DNA from: Cardiocondyla obscurior
Lineage: Eukaryota; Arthropoda; Insecta; Hymenoptera; Formicidae
DNA: 64,000 nucleotides
Reading direction: 5' to 3'
Assembly (NCBI RefSeq): GCF_019399895.1
Contig: NC_091866.1
Span: 3,889,501-3,953,500 of the forward strand
In this document: positions 9,775 through 24,670 of the stretch, piece after piece
Numbering within the stretch: position 1 is the first letter of the stretch
How the letters are laid out: every line of letters starts with the position of its first letter
The notes under the pieces: model-generated
Database searches by the model: none
Told to the model about the DNA's origin: nothing
What the model saw: the letters and a program-made list of their open reading frames with translations, nothing else
Made by a program: the position numbers and the translations under genes

Positions 9775-12700
9775 CGATCGAGCGCAGATCTGCGTATCGC
9801 GCGAGCGTGTTTCGCGGAGGGCCGACCGATGCTCTCGCATGCATCGATAAATCGACGGTTCGTAAATCCTTCGGCTTCCGGCGTGGTGTAGTGACCGCGC
9901 GCGATCGATCGGTTGGAAGTCACTCGGGCTATATCCTTCCATCGACAGCGCTCTATCGAGGATTAAAGCCCCGACGATGGGGTACATCCTACGCTAGTGG
10001 CCTTCTGTTTAACGTGATTTAAGGCAGCCGCTACTGCGCGCTACGTGAATTATGAACGACAGCGACGATCAGATTCGGACGATGTTTCCGTGCCAATTAA
10101 TTCCATGACGAACCGTAGGAGACAGAAGTCAAATTCTCGTAAACTATATCGGCGTGTTAGATTTAGAAATCGTTACTATTATTAAGAGTAGATATTTTCG
10201 TTCAACGATCTCCTTGTAATTTCTAAAATCTTAAATTTTGAAAAAAGAATAGAAGAAGGGAATCATTAAAAGTAATTAATTTATTGTACATTAATCTTAT
10301 TGGTTTTGAAACTGACTAAAAATAAATTAGCCACGCGATATGAAAAAGGTAGTGAAATATTTCAACGAATGATAAATCATATTACATTTTTCGATTGTTT
10401 TTTTTTTTGAGAGGGGGAAATTTTTTTTTCTTTTTTTTGCGATAGGTATTAATTTTGGTGAGAACGTTTTTTCTCGAGCCTAAAACAAATTGAAAAGAAA
10501 TTATGTCGCAATCGCGTGAGCGAAGATGATCTCGACGATCATTTTGGCGTAACGAATTATCTACCTGCCAGAGATTCTACCTCGCAAACCCAAGGTATCA
10601 TCGAACGCGCACCTTTCATCCGGCGAAAGAGATAGAGACGTGTCGGCGCGATCATCGGAATTAAAGGTCTCCGCGCCGGCCAGGATCGTTAAATCCTAGT
10701 GCGATTAAGCTAGACAGCGCCGTGGCTATACACTTATACAGAATGTCGCAGACATACTGGGAGTCTTTCGGCCATAAATTCTCAAATGAATTTAAACTCA
10801 ATGTTGTCTTAACGAAGCTGTCATTTGACGAGTACAAATCGCGTACAAATATATTTTTTTTTTATTATGCGATTACAATCTACCTTTGGATAATTACAGT
10901 TTCGATGAGAAGAATAAAAAAAGAAGAAAAAAAAATAAGATACGTGCAATTTTTAATGTAATAAATTAGCCTTTTAATAAATGAACGTAAATTAGCAGCT
11001 TATTCAATCTTTATATATTTTTTTTTTTTTTAACCGGTACATTAATCTTTAAATCATTTCTTACTTGAGAACCTGTACACGAATTTTTTTTCTCGCCTTG
11101 TACTTTTAATGACGAAAGAGTCAAACGGTCATGCGCCTCTATAGCTCGTAGCCTCGTTTAAAAGTATTTTAAATCGCTGAGATATTTCGATAAGTCATCG
11201 CGAGATCTGCATTGAGAGTCTCGGTAAAAATCCGAGCGAATACGGGATACACTGCGTGCATGACGCCGTGTAGACCGGGGTCGCGGCTGTGGATGCATTC
11301 ATCCGTTTATTCGTCGGGTTAAAGGAGGGAAGGTCTGAAAACGCTTGACGGGCGGGCGCGAAGCGCAGGTGTCAGCCGAAATTGGAGCGTCTTGTACGTG
11401 TCTTATTTGGAAGTCACCCTCGCGGAAGGGGTATACAAACTGTACGTAGTATATCGCCGTCAAGAGCAGCGGCAGGAGAGGAGCGGGATTCTCGGTAACG
11501 GCGGCGGGGGTCGAGGGGATTACGAGCTGCAACAACTAGCGGCGTAGGAAGCTGCTGTTGCTACCGTCAGTTTATCCGTACGATAGCGTGGGGCCAATCA
11601 ACGAATCAGCTCCTCAGGCTCTCTCGACGGTTGTCCGTCTGTCCGCCCGAAGCGGAAGCCATCCGTTTCCGTCGGTTTCTCAACAACGGCGCGCGAGGAG
11701 TCAGCCGGCGCAACGCTTGACGAATCGCCGGCGTTTATCCGCGACGCGCGCGGAATTCCGTGAGGCGGTTTTCTCTATTCTCCGCCGTCTCTCTTTCTCC
11801 CTCTTTCTCTCCGGCGATGCTTTAAACCGAATTACGTCAATGCGTGACTAGACAGGATTAACCCGCCTGCGTGTCCGGGGCACACTGGACATCACATTCC
11901 ATTCTATCAACGTTTAACTTTCCGAGTATATACGAGTTTCTTCGAAATTTCAAGCTTTTTTTTTTTTTTCTTATTTTTTTATGTAGAAAAAAGTTTATGT
12001 AAGTTTTTTTTCTTTAAAAGATTTTAAAAATTATCCGGCTACGAAAATTGCAAGGAGTGTAAGACAAGTATCAAAGAAACACGATGAAAATTGATAGTCT
12101 GTTCCTGAATTAATTACTACAATTATCTATCGTCTCTTCATTGTCGCTTCCGCACGATGTCACTTGACATCTCGCATGCGTATGCTCTCGAGTGCCCCGG
12201 CGCAAGCAGGTAGGTCGGTAGTTCACGGCGGGACAATAATGCTACGGAACAGTCAACGTTAATTAGCGATCTTTGACATCGCCTTCTCCCTAGTCCACCT
12301 CGCTTTTTCATTTCTTTCGGACGTGTGGGTGACGGCGACGAGCGGATATACACGCGTCTAATCACGCGTGTGTTCTCGAGGCGAACAATGAGCGAGGGAA
12401 TCAATGGGCTCGCCTTTAAAAAAGAAAAAAAAAGAGAATAAAAACGATCGCGATCCTTACTTGGCCCTTGGTACCCTTCATCTTGCGCGCTCTCGGGTGG
12501 TTGCGTATTTATCAAACGGCACGCAGCCTTCTCTCATCGTGCCTCCTTTTCACGAACTTTTTAATTTTCGTTGAAATTCAACGTGAGTCGGTACGCCGCC
12601 TATAAATGGTCACGCGTTAATTGGTACGCTCTACCGGAACGGATACTCGGACAATGGCAACAATGGCGAATCTGTCTAGTTAGCACCGACAGCGAACGAG

Positions 12701-14040
12701 ATATTTAAACGATCTTGTAAAAAAAAGAAGGAAGAAATTTTTTTCCCATGTTCCACCGGCTTCTTTAGAATGCGACGGAATTTCGAGAAAGATGAAATCC
12801 AATTAGAGTCCGATATTATTTGCGCCGTAATTGCGACGAAGAAATGAATGTGCCCCGGAGCCAATTCGGTAACGTCGGGAATCAACGCTGACTCCGGGAT
12901 GTGTCCCGGCGCTTTAATCCGGAGAAATCCGCCAAATTAGCGGAAATCTCAACGTCTGAGCCAACGTTCGGCAAACATTTTCACGCGGAATCAGCGAAAC
13001 GCCGAAACAACGAGTAAGCGCAAATCTAGGTACACTAATTTGTAGGTGGGTTCACGCGTGACCGGCATTTTTGGGTATTTTGGTCGCCGTTGTCGCGGCG
13101 TTTTCCTTAAGATGCCGATGATCTCCCCCGGGATTCGCGCAGCGAGGAAACCTGATCGCGCATTTCTATGTTGCTTTTGCCAACAAATTGGACCCTACCT
13201 CATTAGAATCGTATTATATAGAGAAAGAGTCACCGTAACTCAGAAATAGAAACAGAAATATATTCAAATTTTGTTACAAATAAAATATTTTGACTTTTAA
13301 AGGTAAAATTTACAAAGTTATTTTTGTTTTATAAGAATATATTGGACATGCAAATTGAATATTTATGTAAATAACGATAATTATATTTAGCATTTCTACC
13401 AAAAAGAAATTTTTTTCTTTTTGTACAAAATTTAATGACGCATTTATAAACATGATAATAAATTATACAATCAGAAAAAGTAAACTTTTTTGTAATAAAC
13501 GTTTTAAAAAAAAAAAAAAATAAATAAATAAAAAAATAACTGTCATTCGTCGGAAAGACATGTATTCATGGAACGATAAATTTTGCACCGTGGTTCGATT
13601 GAATTTTTATCATTCAGGTTTTATTCCCCGATGTTGCTGCGGTATTCCATCGTACCTGTCGACAAACTCTTTTCGATCTAACGAGGAGCCGCGCGACAGA
13701 CCCGTAATCGAGGTGGTCGAATAATTCCAGACCGTAAGCCGAGCACGAGAATGGTCCTTTGCCTATCGGGGGTCGATAGCGTTTCACAGCGGGTGGTGGT
13801 GTAATTTATTGCGCGGCTCGCCCTTAAATCTTAATGGGATTCGATTAAAGGCGACATTTTCCCGGAGAGAAACGTGTAGAGAAACCGCCGGCGACGTCCA
13901 CGACGCCCGTTCCTCTCTTCTCTCGGCTGCGGCCGACTCTCGACGATCGTATTTTCAACGACGAGCTCCGTCGCGGGAGACCGACCTTTTCTTTTTCACG
14001 ACGACGTTTCTGGCCGATGCATTACGCGCATTTGAATTTT
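9775..14040. other. Gene-free interval
   Basis: Alternating AT-rich sequence (10140-11100, 11930-12130, 13240-13560) and CpG-rich blocks (11220-11860, 12130-12540, 13620-14040). Short overlapping frames only. No splice-bounded exon, RNA gene or mobile element recognised. Confidence 0.5.
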
Positions 14041-14045
14041 GTTTC

Positions 14046-14063
14046 CGTCGTCGTCGTCGTCGT
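14046..14063. repeat. (CGT)6 microsatellite
   Basis: Six uninterrupted CGT units inside a CpG-rich block. It produces poly-valine or poly-aspartate stretches in shadow frames. Confidence 0.9.
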
Positions 14064-14069
14064 GCCGCA

Positions 14070-17000
14070 GTATTCGCTCGTAGTTCCGCTCGCGATGTTT
14101 TCCGACGTAACGAGCCGCGCGCGGCTCCTTTTTGCGCCTTTCGTCGTGTGTCGTTTGGGAAATGGAAGCCGTGCGTTCGCCGTTCTTGCGGCTATCCCGA
14201 CGTCTCGTGATTTCCGCTTGCATTTCGTACCGCTCGCGCTGTACTAGTGAATTACGATCGCGACATAAGTGGATTTGAGAAACTCGACGAGTGATTTTTA
14301 AAACACGTAAATAAATAAGAAAACGAAGTTAATTTTAATTCCACAAAACGAAGCCGCAGATCCTCCAATTGTAATAAGTACTGAATATGTAATCAAGATT
14401 TAATTTATAAAAATTAAAATATAGATATGATCGCACGTTCTAAAAGAGTGAGGTCTCTATTTAATAGTATATGTCGGTTATTCATTCTCTGAATAAGAGA
14501 CCCGACTAGTAGCCAAGGTCTCGAGATTAGTTATCAATGCAAGACGCGCCTCCATTCCGTTAAAGAGAAAATGTCGAGCTGACGAAACAAGTCGCAATTG
14601 TTACCGCACCGGAAATCGTACTCGATACGGATGATAAGATCGACAGGCGGCAACCATCAGTTGAATGCGAAAATGCTTTCGTAACTTAAAAGCGAAAAAT
14701 AAAAGAGTAATATCCGTCTCGGTTATGATACAGCTTTAAATGTCACATTTTTATAATACTGATTTAAAAAAAAAAAATATATCAATATCTTAATGTCTGG
14801 CTGCAGTATAATTTATGTAAGATTATCCGTCTGCTTTTATAAACGATAAAAAAAAGAATTATTTTTATTAATAAATTGATTAACGTATCTCGACATGTCA
14901 AATGAGATATTTATTCCATTAATTTTTAACATTATTTATTAATATATCTACTCATTAATTATAATAAAATGTTTTTTAGAATGTTTATTATGAATATCGT
15001 GCATTTTCACAGCCAGCTGCTATTCGATAATCGAAATTTATTATAAAATTCCATTGCATATCACAGTAACGTAATATTCCGAACACGTAAATTAAATTTA
15101 GCCGCATTTTGAGGCGAATTGCATTTCTTCGAAACGTTCGAAATAATATGCGCTATGTAACTCATTTATTTCGCGTTTCGTGCGAAAACAATCGGCACGC
15201 CGAGTTCAGTGATCGAATTTTAATCGCGCGCGTAGGGCGCTTCGGTTTGATAAATATTTTCGCTTTTCGCCGATTCGAGGCGGCCGAAGCCTCCTCCCGC
15301 GACAAAGATCGTTACAAACTCGCGATTGCATTGAGTCGTTAATGCGCCTTGTGCGTCGCCGTCGGCGTAAGCCACGAGCGGCTGTGTGCACTCACACTAA
15401 ACGAATCGCATTACGAGCGCCATTATCGTAGAATGTACTACTCGCCTTACTATCGGAATCTGAAATTTCGCAGTTGCCTCGCACCTGCTGCGCCTTGCCG
15501 CGAAATTATGCGCGCCGCAAATCGCAGTCTCGCGTGCGGAGCCGCGGCGACGGAACAACGCCGGTGCGCGCACAACCGGCGCGATCGATAGTCGATCTCT
15601 CGCGCGGCATGCCGCGCGCATACCAACGAGCTCGAGGAAAATCAGCCTCCTCGTTGTTGCATCCCGCCTCGCATCCTCGCGCCCGCGCTATGCGGCGACA
15701 AAGTTTTAACGACGCGAGGATCCCTTCTGTGTTCTCAAACGTGATTCCTCCGCGGGCTGACTTCATTCTCGAACGATCGTTTTATTAAATTAGCATTTCC
15801 AAGCCCGGATAACTAAAACTTTCCGATAAATTCGAAGATAAATCTACTCTCGGTTATTCTTTTTTTTTTCGATCTTTTGAAATTCTACGTAAAATAAAGT
15901 AAGCGAAATAATAATGTGATATGCAATAAAAATATGTTACGCGTATCGTAGTATAAAATATAAAATGGTATAGAAACGATACGAAATGACCTCGAGCGAA
16001 ATAGAAAATGAAAAATTCAATGACAAGGCGATCAAAATTTCCCCGCGAGCGAGCAATTTCGGTGCCGATGCCCCTCGCCGTTATTACGTAACTTTCGAAA
16101 CCGTGAAAGGTTGATCCATATACGTCGTTCATTAAATGGCAATACGGGCGGCGGGAGTATTCACGAACGTTCTGAAGTTTTAACGACGCGTATTAAACGA
16201 CGAAGATTGCCATTCGCGAAAGATCTCTCGCGATTCGGATATCGAGGCTGCATACGTGAGTAATTAATTGCCCGAGCGGAGGGAATAAAGAAGCAAATGC
16301 GATATAATCCTTTGGGAGGCAAGAAAAACGACCGTATCGAAAGTTCCGAACAAATTTAATAACGCCACGCTAAAAAGTCCTGCAACTTCGATAATAAAAT
16401 TGCTGTCTAAGTATCGTCCTTAACTCGGCAATGTTCCTTTCATGATCTAGCTAGCGGATCCTCCCGTTCTTTTCGTGATTCACCAAACCGTGGCTGTGTC
16501 TCGTAAAAACATTGTTAGGACAGTTTTTGGACTGACCAGCGTTTTCGAACTGAAATAATCCGAGCAGGCGGAAAATGAAAAGGAAAAAGAAAAAAAAAGA
16601 GTACTTTATCTTATTTTACGTGCATTTCACTTTTTAACACAAATATTTTTTTCTAATTTAATAAAGTACGAAGAGAGAAACTCGTAATATAAGTGCATAT
16701 AACGAAATATTAGTATCTTGAGCAGGACTTTTTAGAAAATATGAGAAAGTATGCATTTACTGTTTACAATTACATTTAACACACAATATTAATGCACTGG
16801 AGATTAGCATTTTTAAAATTTTATTTAGCGTTGTAAGAAAAAAAAATACCATGATAAGATAAATGCACAAAAATGTAACGTGGGGAAAAAAAAAAAAGAG
16901 TATAATGCTGTGTGCTGTTCTACAATTGTTCTCGGTAAATGCGAAATATCCGTGATAAGAATTTTTTAGGATTTAACGTAATAGCGCAAAAAGATATTGT

Positions 17001-18585
17001 AGAATTTAAAATACATGGTCAGGAAACTGTAAAACATCAAGACTTTTCGCGATATCACTGCAAAAATTATTATACGTATATGCGTACATTACGTATATTT
17101 TAATTATTCTTTATCTTTTATTAAAAAAAAAAAATACCTTTACACGGACAGGTATATTTTGCAAGATTTAATTTAATGCGCAAACATAATAATTAAAGAC
17201 ATTACTAAAAAATTGCATACAGTACGATGTATTTTTACTGTTTTAAGAAATGTTATAACGAAGTGCATGTTACCAGAACTACTTGCATAATTTACCTTTA
17301 GGGTTCATTGTAAACAGGAAGAAGAAAAACCGTATAATCGAGTGCAGGTATAATTGAAAATAATTTCGAATAATTGAAATCTTTTACTGTAAAATTAAAT
17401 GTTGCAAAATTGCATAAATGCTAAGTTTGAAATATCGTTGCAAGCGCTATAATGCGGAGTATCCGTCAAAATTATCTATAACTATCTGTAATCTTTCCGC
17501 GCGGAAAGACATCTCGGACCGAGAAGGTAAAAGTTTTTTCTTTTCCAAAAGTCACTTCAATGCGCGCAAATGTATTTAATAAAATGTCCTTCCACACAAA
17601 TTATACAAGATAGATACCTTCCCTAATGTCATTGCGTGAAGCAGACCGAAGCCGAGAGAAAAACGGCCCTTGGGTCGCAATCGCGACACGCGATCGCGAT
17701 GTTCTCTCGCTCAAGGCGCGCGAACGTATCTTCTTTTTTTTTTTTTATTATTTCTTTTTTTTTTTCAACTGTACTTTTTACTACGATAAACTTTCGTGGT
17801 GTGCGACGACCCTTAGCCGGGATGCAGGGGAGGAAGGAAAGGAAACGAAGAAGAGGCGAGAAAGTCGTTTACCTGCACGCGCATTCCGACAGATCGAGTT
17901 TGCGGGAGCTAAAGCATCAAGCTAAGTAATTAATAGTTGATTGAAGCAAACGCGCCTACGGAGAAGCGAACGGTAGGAGAGTGGGAAGTGAAGGCGAGAG
18001 GAGGCAGGGAGGCAAGAAGCAACGACGAGGCTGTAGTTAGCAATAAGGTAGATCTCGTCAGCGATACGAAGAACTCTTCGCGATAGCTCGATAACGCTCT
18101 GCGCATTTCTCTCTTTCTTTCTCTCTTCGATTTATTTTATTTTATTTTTTTCTTTCTTTTTTTTCGTCTCTCTACCTCTCTTATCCGCCCCTTCGCGAAA
18201 GAACGCGAGATTGCCGCACGTGAATGATAGCGAACGAAGAGTGGCGCTTCGCGTTAAATATGCATCGTTCGGGAGATAAATTGCGCCTTAACCAAGAGCC
18301 AGTCGGCCGGGTATTATAATAACCTAATAAAAGTGATTAATACGGGACCGCCGCGATATATTACCCTGCGGCAACCGTCGAGGATGCGCCGTCGGGCAAG
18401 GTTATCCTGGCGTGAGACGCGGAGACGCCCGGCGTCCTCTCGATGGACGGGATATTCTACTTTCAGCGACGCGAACCGCTGCCTCTAGATCCTTGCGGTC
18501 GAAAATGTGTGTTCTCACGTATGGGCGTCCGCGTACGTGTGTATCTGTGCCCGGGTGCGGTTTACTGCGGTCATATGTGGCGACG
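14070..18585. other. Gene-free interval
   Basis: CpG-rich blocks at about 15100-15790 and 17620-18580 flank a long AT-rich stretch (15800-17620). A small imperfect hairpin (GGTCTCTATT ... AATAAGAGACC) lies at about 14450-14501. No supported gene. Confidence 0.5.
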
Positions 18586-18592
18586 TCGGTAG

Positions 18593-18610
18593 ATGGTACC
18601 GCGGTACCAT
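18593..18610. repeat. Perfect 18-bp palindrome
   Basis: ATGGTACC-GC-GGTACCAT reads identically on both strands, with two internal KpnI-type GGTACC sites. It could be a binding site for a dimeric factor or a chance palindrome in CpG-rich sequence. Confidence 0.85.
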
Positions 18611-18619
18611 TAATTTGTG

Positions 18620-21600
18620 AATAACCGACTTTCTGGTGGAAAATTAAGAGACCATCGCGGTTAGAGGAGACAATGAGTAAGAGAGTCGTTAACATCTTTT
18701 AGGTTCACGTTGGAGGCGCGGGTAGTTTATAACACATTAACCGCGATCCTCATTAAGATTTTTCGCGATTACGACTTCCTGAAAATAAAACCTAACAGCG
18801 CGCGCACTCGAGCCACCGGTACCCAACAACCGCGAGACCTGGGGACCTCGTAACGATTTCGAGGCAACTCCGTCCGTCCTTTGCCGAGGCCGATTCTCTG
18901 TTCGTTACGGACAGAAATGCAACGGCGCAAAATATTCAAATGAAAACGCGGACAATCGCGAAGTTGTTGAATTCCGAAGCCTCCACAAGGGACAACAATA
19001 TACGAACGTTATTTTAACATTCATTTGAGTTCGGAGCACAACGACGGAGTTCCATCAGCCCGCGGAATATTCTACGTCGCGCGCCACGCGGAGTGTAACC
19101 CGCTCGGGGAACTTCCTTCTCTCCCCCTCGTGTCGCGCTTTTATTTCACCCTTTGTCGGATTTACATGCACGACCCGTAGACTCCGCGTACTGTGTCGTT
19201 ATTGCTTTTCGGCTTGTTCGTTACACGCTGTATACGAGTGTTCCGGCAAAGTTTCCCCGAGGAGGGTGAGGGCGTTTCCGCTCGTTCGCTTCAATCCTTT
19301 TTTTTTTCTCTCTTTTTTTTCCTCTCTCTCCTTCTTGTCGTAGAATCATACCTTCGCTCGCGACCCGACTCGATCGGTCTCTCCCCGTTTACGGATTCCA
19401 TCTTCCTTCGAGATCACGCGTGGAACGCGCCACGATGACGGTGGAGTGCATTCATCCGAGCGCGTTTTAGTGCACACTACGCTCTAGGATCGCTCGTAAA
19501 ATCCTGCGAAACCAATTTTTCCTACCGCGCCCCGTGCCTCCGAGCGCGCATCTCCGAAATAACGTCGATGCAAGAATAGAGGCAGTTTTCGATTTGCACG
19601 ATCAATCCGTCTGTCAGCCAGTGTGACTGTCACAACTCGCGTAAATTGAACGCGTGCGACATGAACGGACCCTTTTGCGCGAATAAAATAAGTTTTGATA
19701 GATTTTGCAAATTACACGATTTCAAAAGAATAGCTTGATGCTTACGTAAAACAGGCATCTTCAGAAATTGTCGCGAAATATTGCGTAATACAAGTTTTCT
19801 TTTTTATTTATTTATTTTTTTTTTTTTAACAACGAACTCCGGAGCAGATATTCGAAATCAATTATCAAACGCTTTCTGTTTCTGCGTTTATGTGGAAAAC
19901 GATATTTTAATCGTGATTTCAATAAGCTACCGCTCGTGCATGCGCGATATCATCACCTTCGTAGCGCCGGAAGATGCGGCGTGCGAACTGAGTGCTGCCC
20001 TTCTTTCCGGCAGGGATCGAAAACTGCAGCTTGCCCGCCCGTAATTGAGCCGTTGATTGCAAAAGTGGCTTAGAGCGCGGTATTTTACGAGCGCCGTTTC
20101 GGCGCCTTTCGCGCGGCGTCGGCGTCTCGTCGCACCGCGTTTTTATTTTCTACCCGGGAGAAAGAGAGAGGGAAGGACTGTTTCGCAAGCTACAATTCGC
20201 CCTAGCTCCTTATTGCCCCCGTAAATTGACCTAATTCTCGCTACGTGCTGCGGCTGCTCTATAATCTCTTTCAAATTGTAGGAAATCTGATCGTCTTGGA
20301 CGAAGCAATTTTCCGCGCGAGGTCACGCGACGGATTCCTCCCCGCACTTGAACGGGTCACCGAGAAGTACTTATAAATGCCTGAATAATTTTTTTCTTTT
20401 TCTTTTTCCTTTTGCAAGTAATCTCTTTCTATTGTTTGCAGCGTAAGCAAAAAATAAGAAAATAATAGAAAATTTATACGTAAAATTATTTTAAATATAT
20501 ATATTATTTTTACTAATTATTAAATATACAAATTTAATGCGGATTACTTAAGAATGACTTGTGAAGTTTGAGGCAATTTTCTTTCAGAATTTCCATTTGC
20601 GAAAATTGAATAAGAACTTGGGGGAAAAAAAAGAAAAGGTACTTTTCGTAAATGAGAGATCGATATAAGAAACTATTGATCTTGCAAATTTCAATTTGAA
20701 AGATTTCAAACGCCGGGCTGTAATTTCCCGGCAATGTTAACCAAGTTGTAAAACGGAGTAAAATATTAAAGTTTAAAGCTTTTATTGATTTTCTTCAATT
20801 GCTTACGCTCTTTCTTTTTACTTTCGACTTGTCCTACCTTCATTCCAGGCAACTCTGACAGTTGCGAGTAATCTCTGTGTCTGATTTATAGTTTTTAATT
20901 TGAGTCTCATTTCAACCCTCTTGTACGTCCAACGCGAGAAGAGCGCGAGGGAATGAGAAAGTCCGGAAAAAAAATTCGGACCAATCTTTTCAATCTTAAG
21001 TAGTACCGTTTTTCTTTGTCTATGTCCAGAGAGACAGAGATTTACTTTGCAAGATTAGGCCGTTTATGTTAATCCGATGAGGCTTGCGTTATATTTCGTA
21101 TTTAACGTTTATGTAATTTCACATATACGAGAGAGGACTTTCGTGATTTACAATACAGCTTCCGAATAAATGTTTTGTAAAGAAAAAAAAAATAAATTAT
21201 TAAGAGACGTACAATTATAACGATTCATTAATTGTATAATTTAAATTTATATCTAGATAGTTTAATTTTTTTTAATGTGATATAATGTTATAATTATGCA
21301 GCGTCATTAAATATGTTAAGAACCATAAATGTGCTAATTAAATTATCGCCAAAGAAAAACACAAAATAAATAAATAAATATATAATTCGTTACGCAAATG
21401 AGGAAAATGTTAATAATATAGTATAATAAATTAAAATAAATTAAAATTGTATTGCCGAAAATTAGCAATTCGCTGGCTCGAATAAGAGATATTAAAGTTG
21501 ATCTACTTTAGATCCGATATCGTGTATTTATCGTCAGCCATATCGGTGATATTTTACGCGCGACAAAGTCCGCGGTTCGGCCGAAAGTTCGGGGACGCAT

Positions 21601-24600
21601 TATGTCGCGAGTGCCATGCAAACGCTGTCGCTTCGCAAGCATTGTTTTCGTTGTACGGCACCTCGGAAATCTCGGACGACGAAAGTTCGCCGTCCAGGTG
21701 GTTTCGTCGACGCGGGTCGACGACGTTACGGTATATAAAGTCTCCCCGGGAAAAGTTATGGTCCCCACGCGGGGTTTCTCGCCGGAATACAAAGAGGCCG
21801 CCGCGATCCTTCATTCCTTGCACAATGCACCGGAGCACGGCGTCTCTTGGCTAGACTGCACTTTGAAACACTCTCGAAACTTGGTAATTGCATCAAATCT
21901 GACTTATATTTATCAGTGCCCGGGATCTTAGCTCCGCGCGAGATGCAACGTCACAAATTTCGCACAGCTCAACGAGCGTTAAGTTCTATTAAGGGGTGGG
22001 ATCGTCAACGAGCGTGTCTTTTGTTACAGCGAAAATATTACGTAAAAATTTTTATTAACTTGCATTTAGTTTATACTACCTTGCGCTTTGTGCACGTAAA
22101 TCATTTAAATAGTTATTTAGTACAAGTTCCGGATGATGACTTTTAGAACTTGATAGATAGGAGACTTTTTTTCTTTTTTCGCAAAAATGTACAGTTTATT
22201 TTTATGGCATTTACGAAATGTGTGATTTTACGGCCAAGGTTTTTAAACCAATTTAATGATTATTTACTATTATTTTCATCGTGCAAATTCTCGACGCGGT
22301 CGGATCGATTCTATAGTCGCAGATAAATAATTGGGGGATTTCGGTAGCGAAATTGACATTTCAACCGACGATAGGATGAGCCCATTGAAATTATCAAGTT
22401 TCGCGCGAAATGAATTTTTGATTCGATAACGATTCGATTGTCGGTACTATTACGGCTCCTCGTCTTTACTGTTTCCCTTCCCAGCTGCGAGAAAATCCGA
22501 CGAAATCATGCTACGACGAGTCAATCACGCCGGAAAACTGTTTTTCCCCCGACCCCGTGTCGTGCCTTCTTGCTTTCGCCGACAATAGCTCGAGCCAATT
22601 TACCTGCCGAACTCCATCATCGGCGGCTTTTATTAGTACGACGTTCGGTTGGGTCGCGGTCGATATTGCCGGATATCGATTTCGAATTAGCTAGATTGCC
22701 CGACACGCTTCTGTGCCGTCACGCTGTATGTCGCCCGAAAAAGGAACGAATAAGAAAAGAGGCAAAAGCCAGACGCCTCGTAAATTTCTTTTTCTTTTTT
22801 TTTTCCTTTGGCAGGAAATTCAAATCTGACGGTGGATGCAATAAGATTGTCACGAGAGGCTGATATATTATTTACTTTTTTAATATTAAAAATTACGACG
22901 TGCGTAATCACCAATTATTAATTTACAAAAATTCTCGCACGGAAATTGTAGGGAGCTTTAAAAATTGAAAGGCGGCTCAAATTAGACGTCATAAAATAAT
23001 GGAACACTTTCGTGAAGCACTCGTGATCATCTGTCCGCCTCTGGCGTCCCCCCGAAAAAGCGAAAGATAAATTTTCGTGAGAGAGGAGAATGGCTCACGC
23101 GACAAAATTGCACGGTCGGCTTTAAATTAGTTGGGCGCGAAAAGAATGAAGCAGAAAGGAGGGTGGACCTTCCTTATCGCCCCGATAGCACGGCGCGGGG
23201 CACTTTTAATCCGGTAAGAGCGCGATAAAATTGCGCAACGGCCGATTATATCGCCGCGTGTTATTAGGAGCGAGTGCGGGCGCGAGTCGCCGCAAAATTG
23301 CAAGGCGCGCCTCGAATCGGATATTAAGCGATCTCGCACAGGGGAGTTTCGGTACACCGACGGTTGAGAATTTTTAATCCGCAGGTGGAATGCAAATTTT
23401 GATCGGGAAAAAGAAAAAAAAAAAAAAGAAAAACGACCAGAGGAAATTTGATTGCATCTTGCCCATTTTGTATCTCGAAATTTATACCGGCAAAGTCCGG
23501 TAAATCCGTGATTGATTTACACCGTGGAGTTAAAAATACTTAAAAATTTAATATTTGAATTTATTAATTTAACAATTTAAATATTGAATTTAATAATTTG
23601 AATCTATGTATATAATACTGAGAAGTCGATTGGAAATTAAATATTAAAAATATCAATGATCACTGATGTAATTAGGAGAATGTCGGAAATAGCGATTGAT
23701 CTGATTAATCTAATTCGCACGATCGATCGGACGGATGTAACAAAATTGTAAGGAACAATTGGCCGTTGTGCCTTTGATCGTAAGATGCTTTTATACATGC
23801 ACGGCACGTAGATCCCGTATGATTAGCGACGAGCGCGGTGTGAGAAAATGTAGAAGATATTGCAGCTCGTGTTATTAGTTAGAAACTTTGAATGGACCAT
23901 GACGTAGCCAAGTTGCAAAACCCGCCTTCTAAATTAGCCCCTGCACCGGATAATGAGACGTTCTCGGAAACATTGTGCACACCGGGCATCGAAACCTCTT
24001 AATTCGATCGCAGAAGTTACCTAAGGATAGTTTTTGCGGGTTACTCGTACGCGGTATGGAATTACGTAACGGTTATTAATTACAGGTATTCCGATTGTCG
24101 GTAGCGAATAAAAAGTCAGGGCTTCAACGCACGTCGGCTTAATGAGACTACAAATCCTGATTAGCCCGTACATAAATACTACATGGTGAACGAATAAATC
24201 ACGTAGAATAAATCACGGCAAATTCAATGAGCGCCGCGCAGGTGTACGTTATAATTTAGCAATTGGGAATCAAAATTAATTTAATTTTAAACGATAAAAA
24301 AAAAGAAAAAAAAGAGAAGAAAAGAAGAAGCTTGAATCTTTCAACGAAGTATTATGCTTTATCATTTTATTATAATTACAATAATTATCGTTAACCTGAT
24401 TGTTTTAATTTTTCAGTTATCTGTAAAAATTTTTGTCACGTTCGTATGGACGTTTAATATAAAAGTAAACATTCATATTTGTGCATGTATTCTCGTGCAC
24501 GAGAGATACAGTAAAATTTTTGAAGCTGTTATTTGAAATTTTTGCTGTTATCATTTTTTGACGGGGAATCGATTACCGTATTGAAAAGTTGTCAATATTT

Positions 24601-24665
24601 GGTTCGTAATAAATGGTTCGTATAAATGTTTATACAGCGTGCTCTCAACATTTCTTCGATCACGT
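18620..24665. other. Gene-free interval
   Basis: CpG-rich to about 20200, then mostly AT-rich with a mixed block at 21500-22020. A low-complexity AT duplication lies at about 23545-23602, with units of about 29 bases. A polypyrimidine tract ending TTTGGCAG at 22814 looks like an acceptor but has no matching donor. Nothing else specific. Confidence 0.5.
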
Positions 24666-24670
24666 ACGCA

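Noticed and set aside
20420..20448. Near-ratchet sequence TTTGCAG-C-GTAAGC
   Set aside because: An extra C separates AG from GTAAG, which would need a one-base exon. Not accepted as a recursive site.
22785..22860. Strong-looking acceptor ending TTTGGCAG at 22814
   Set aside because: No matching donor follows within a plausible exon length; T-rich introns contain many such decoys.
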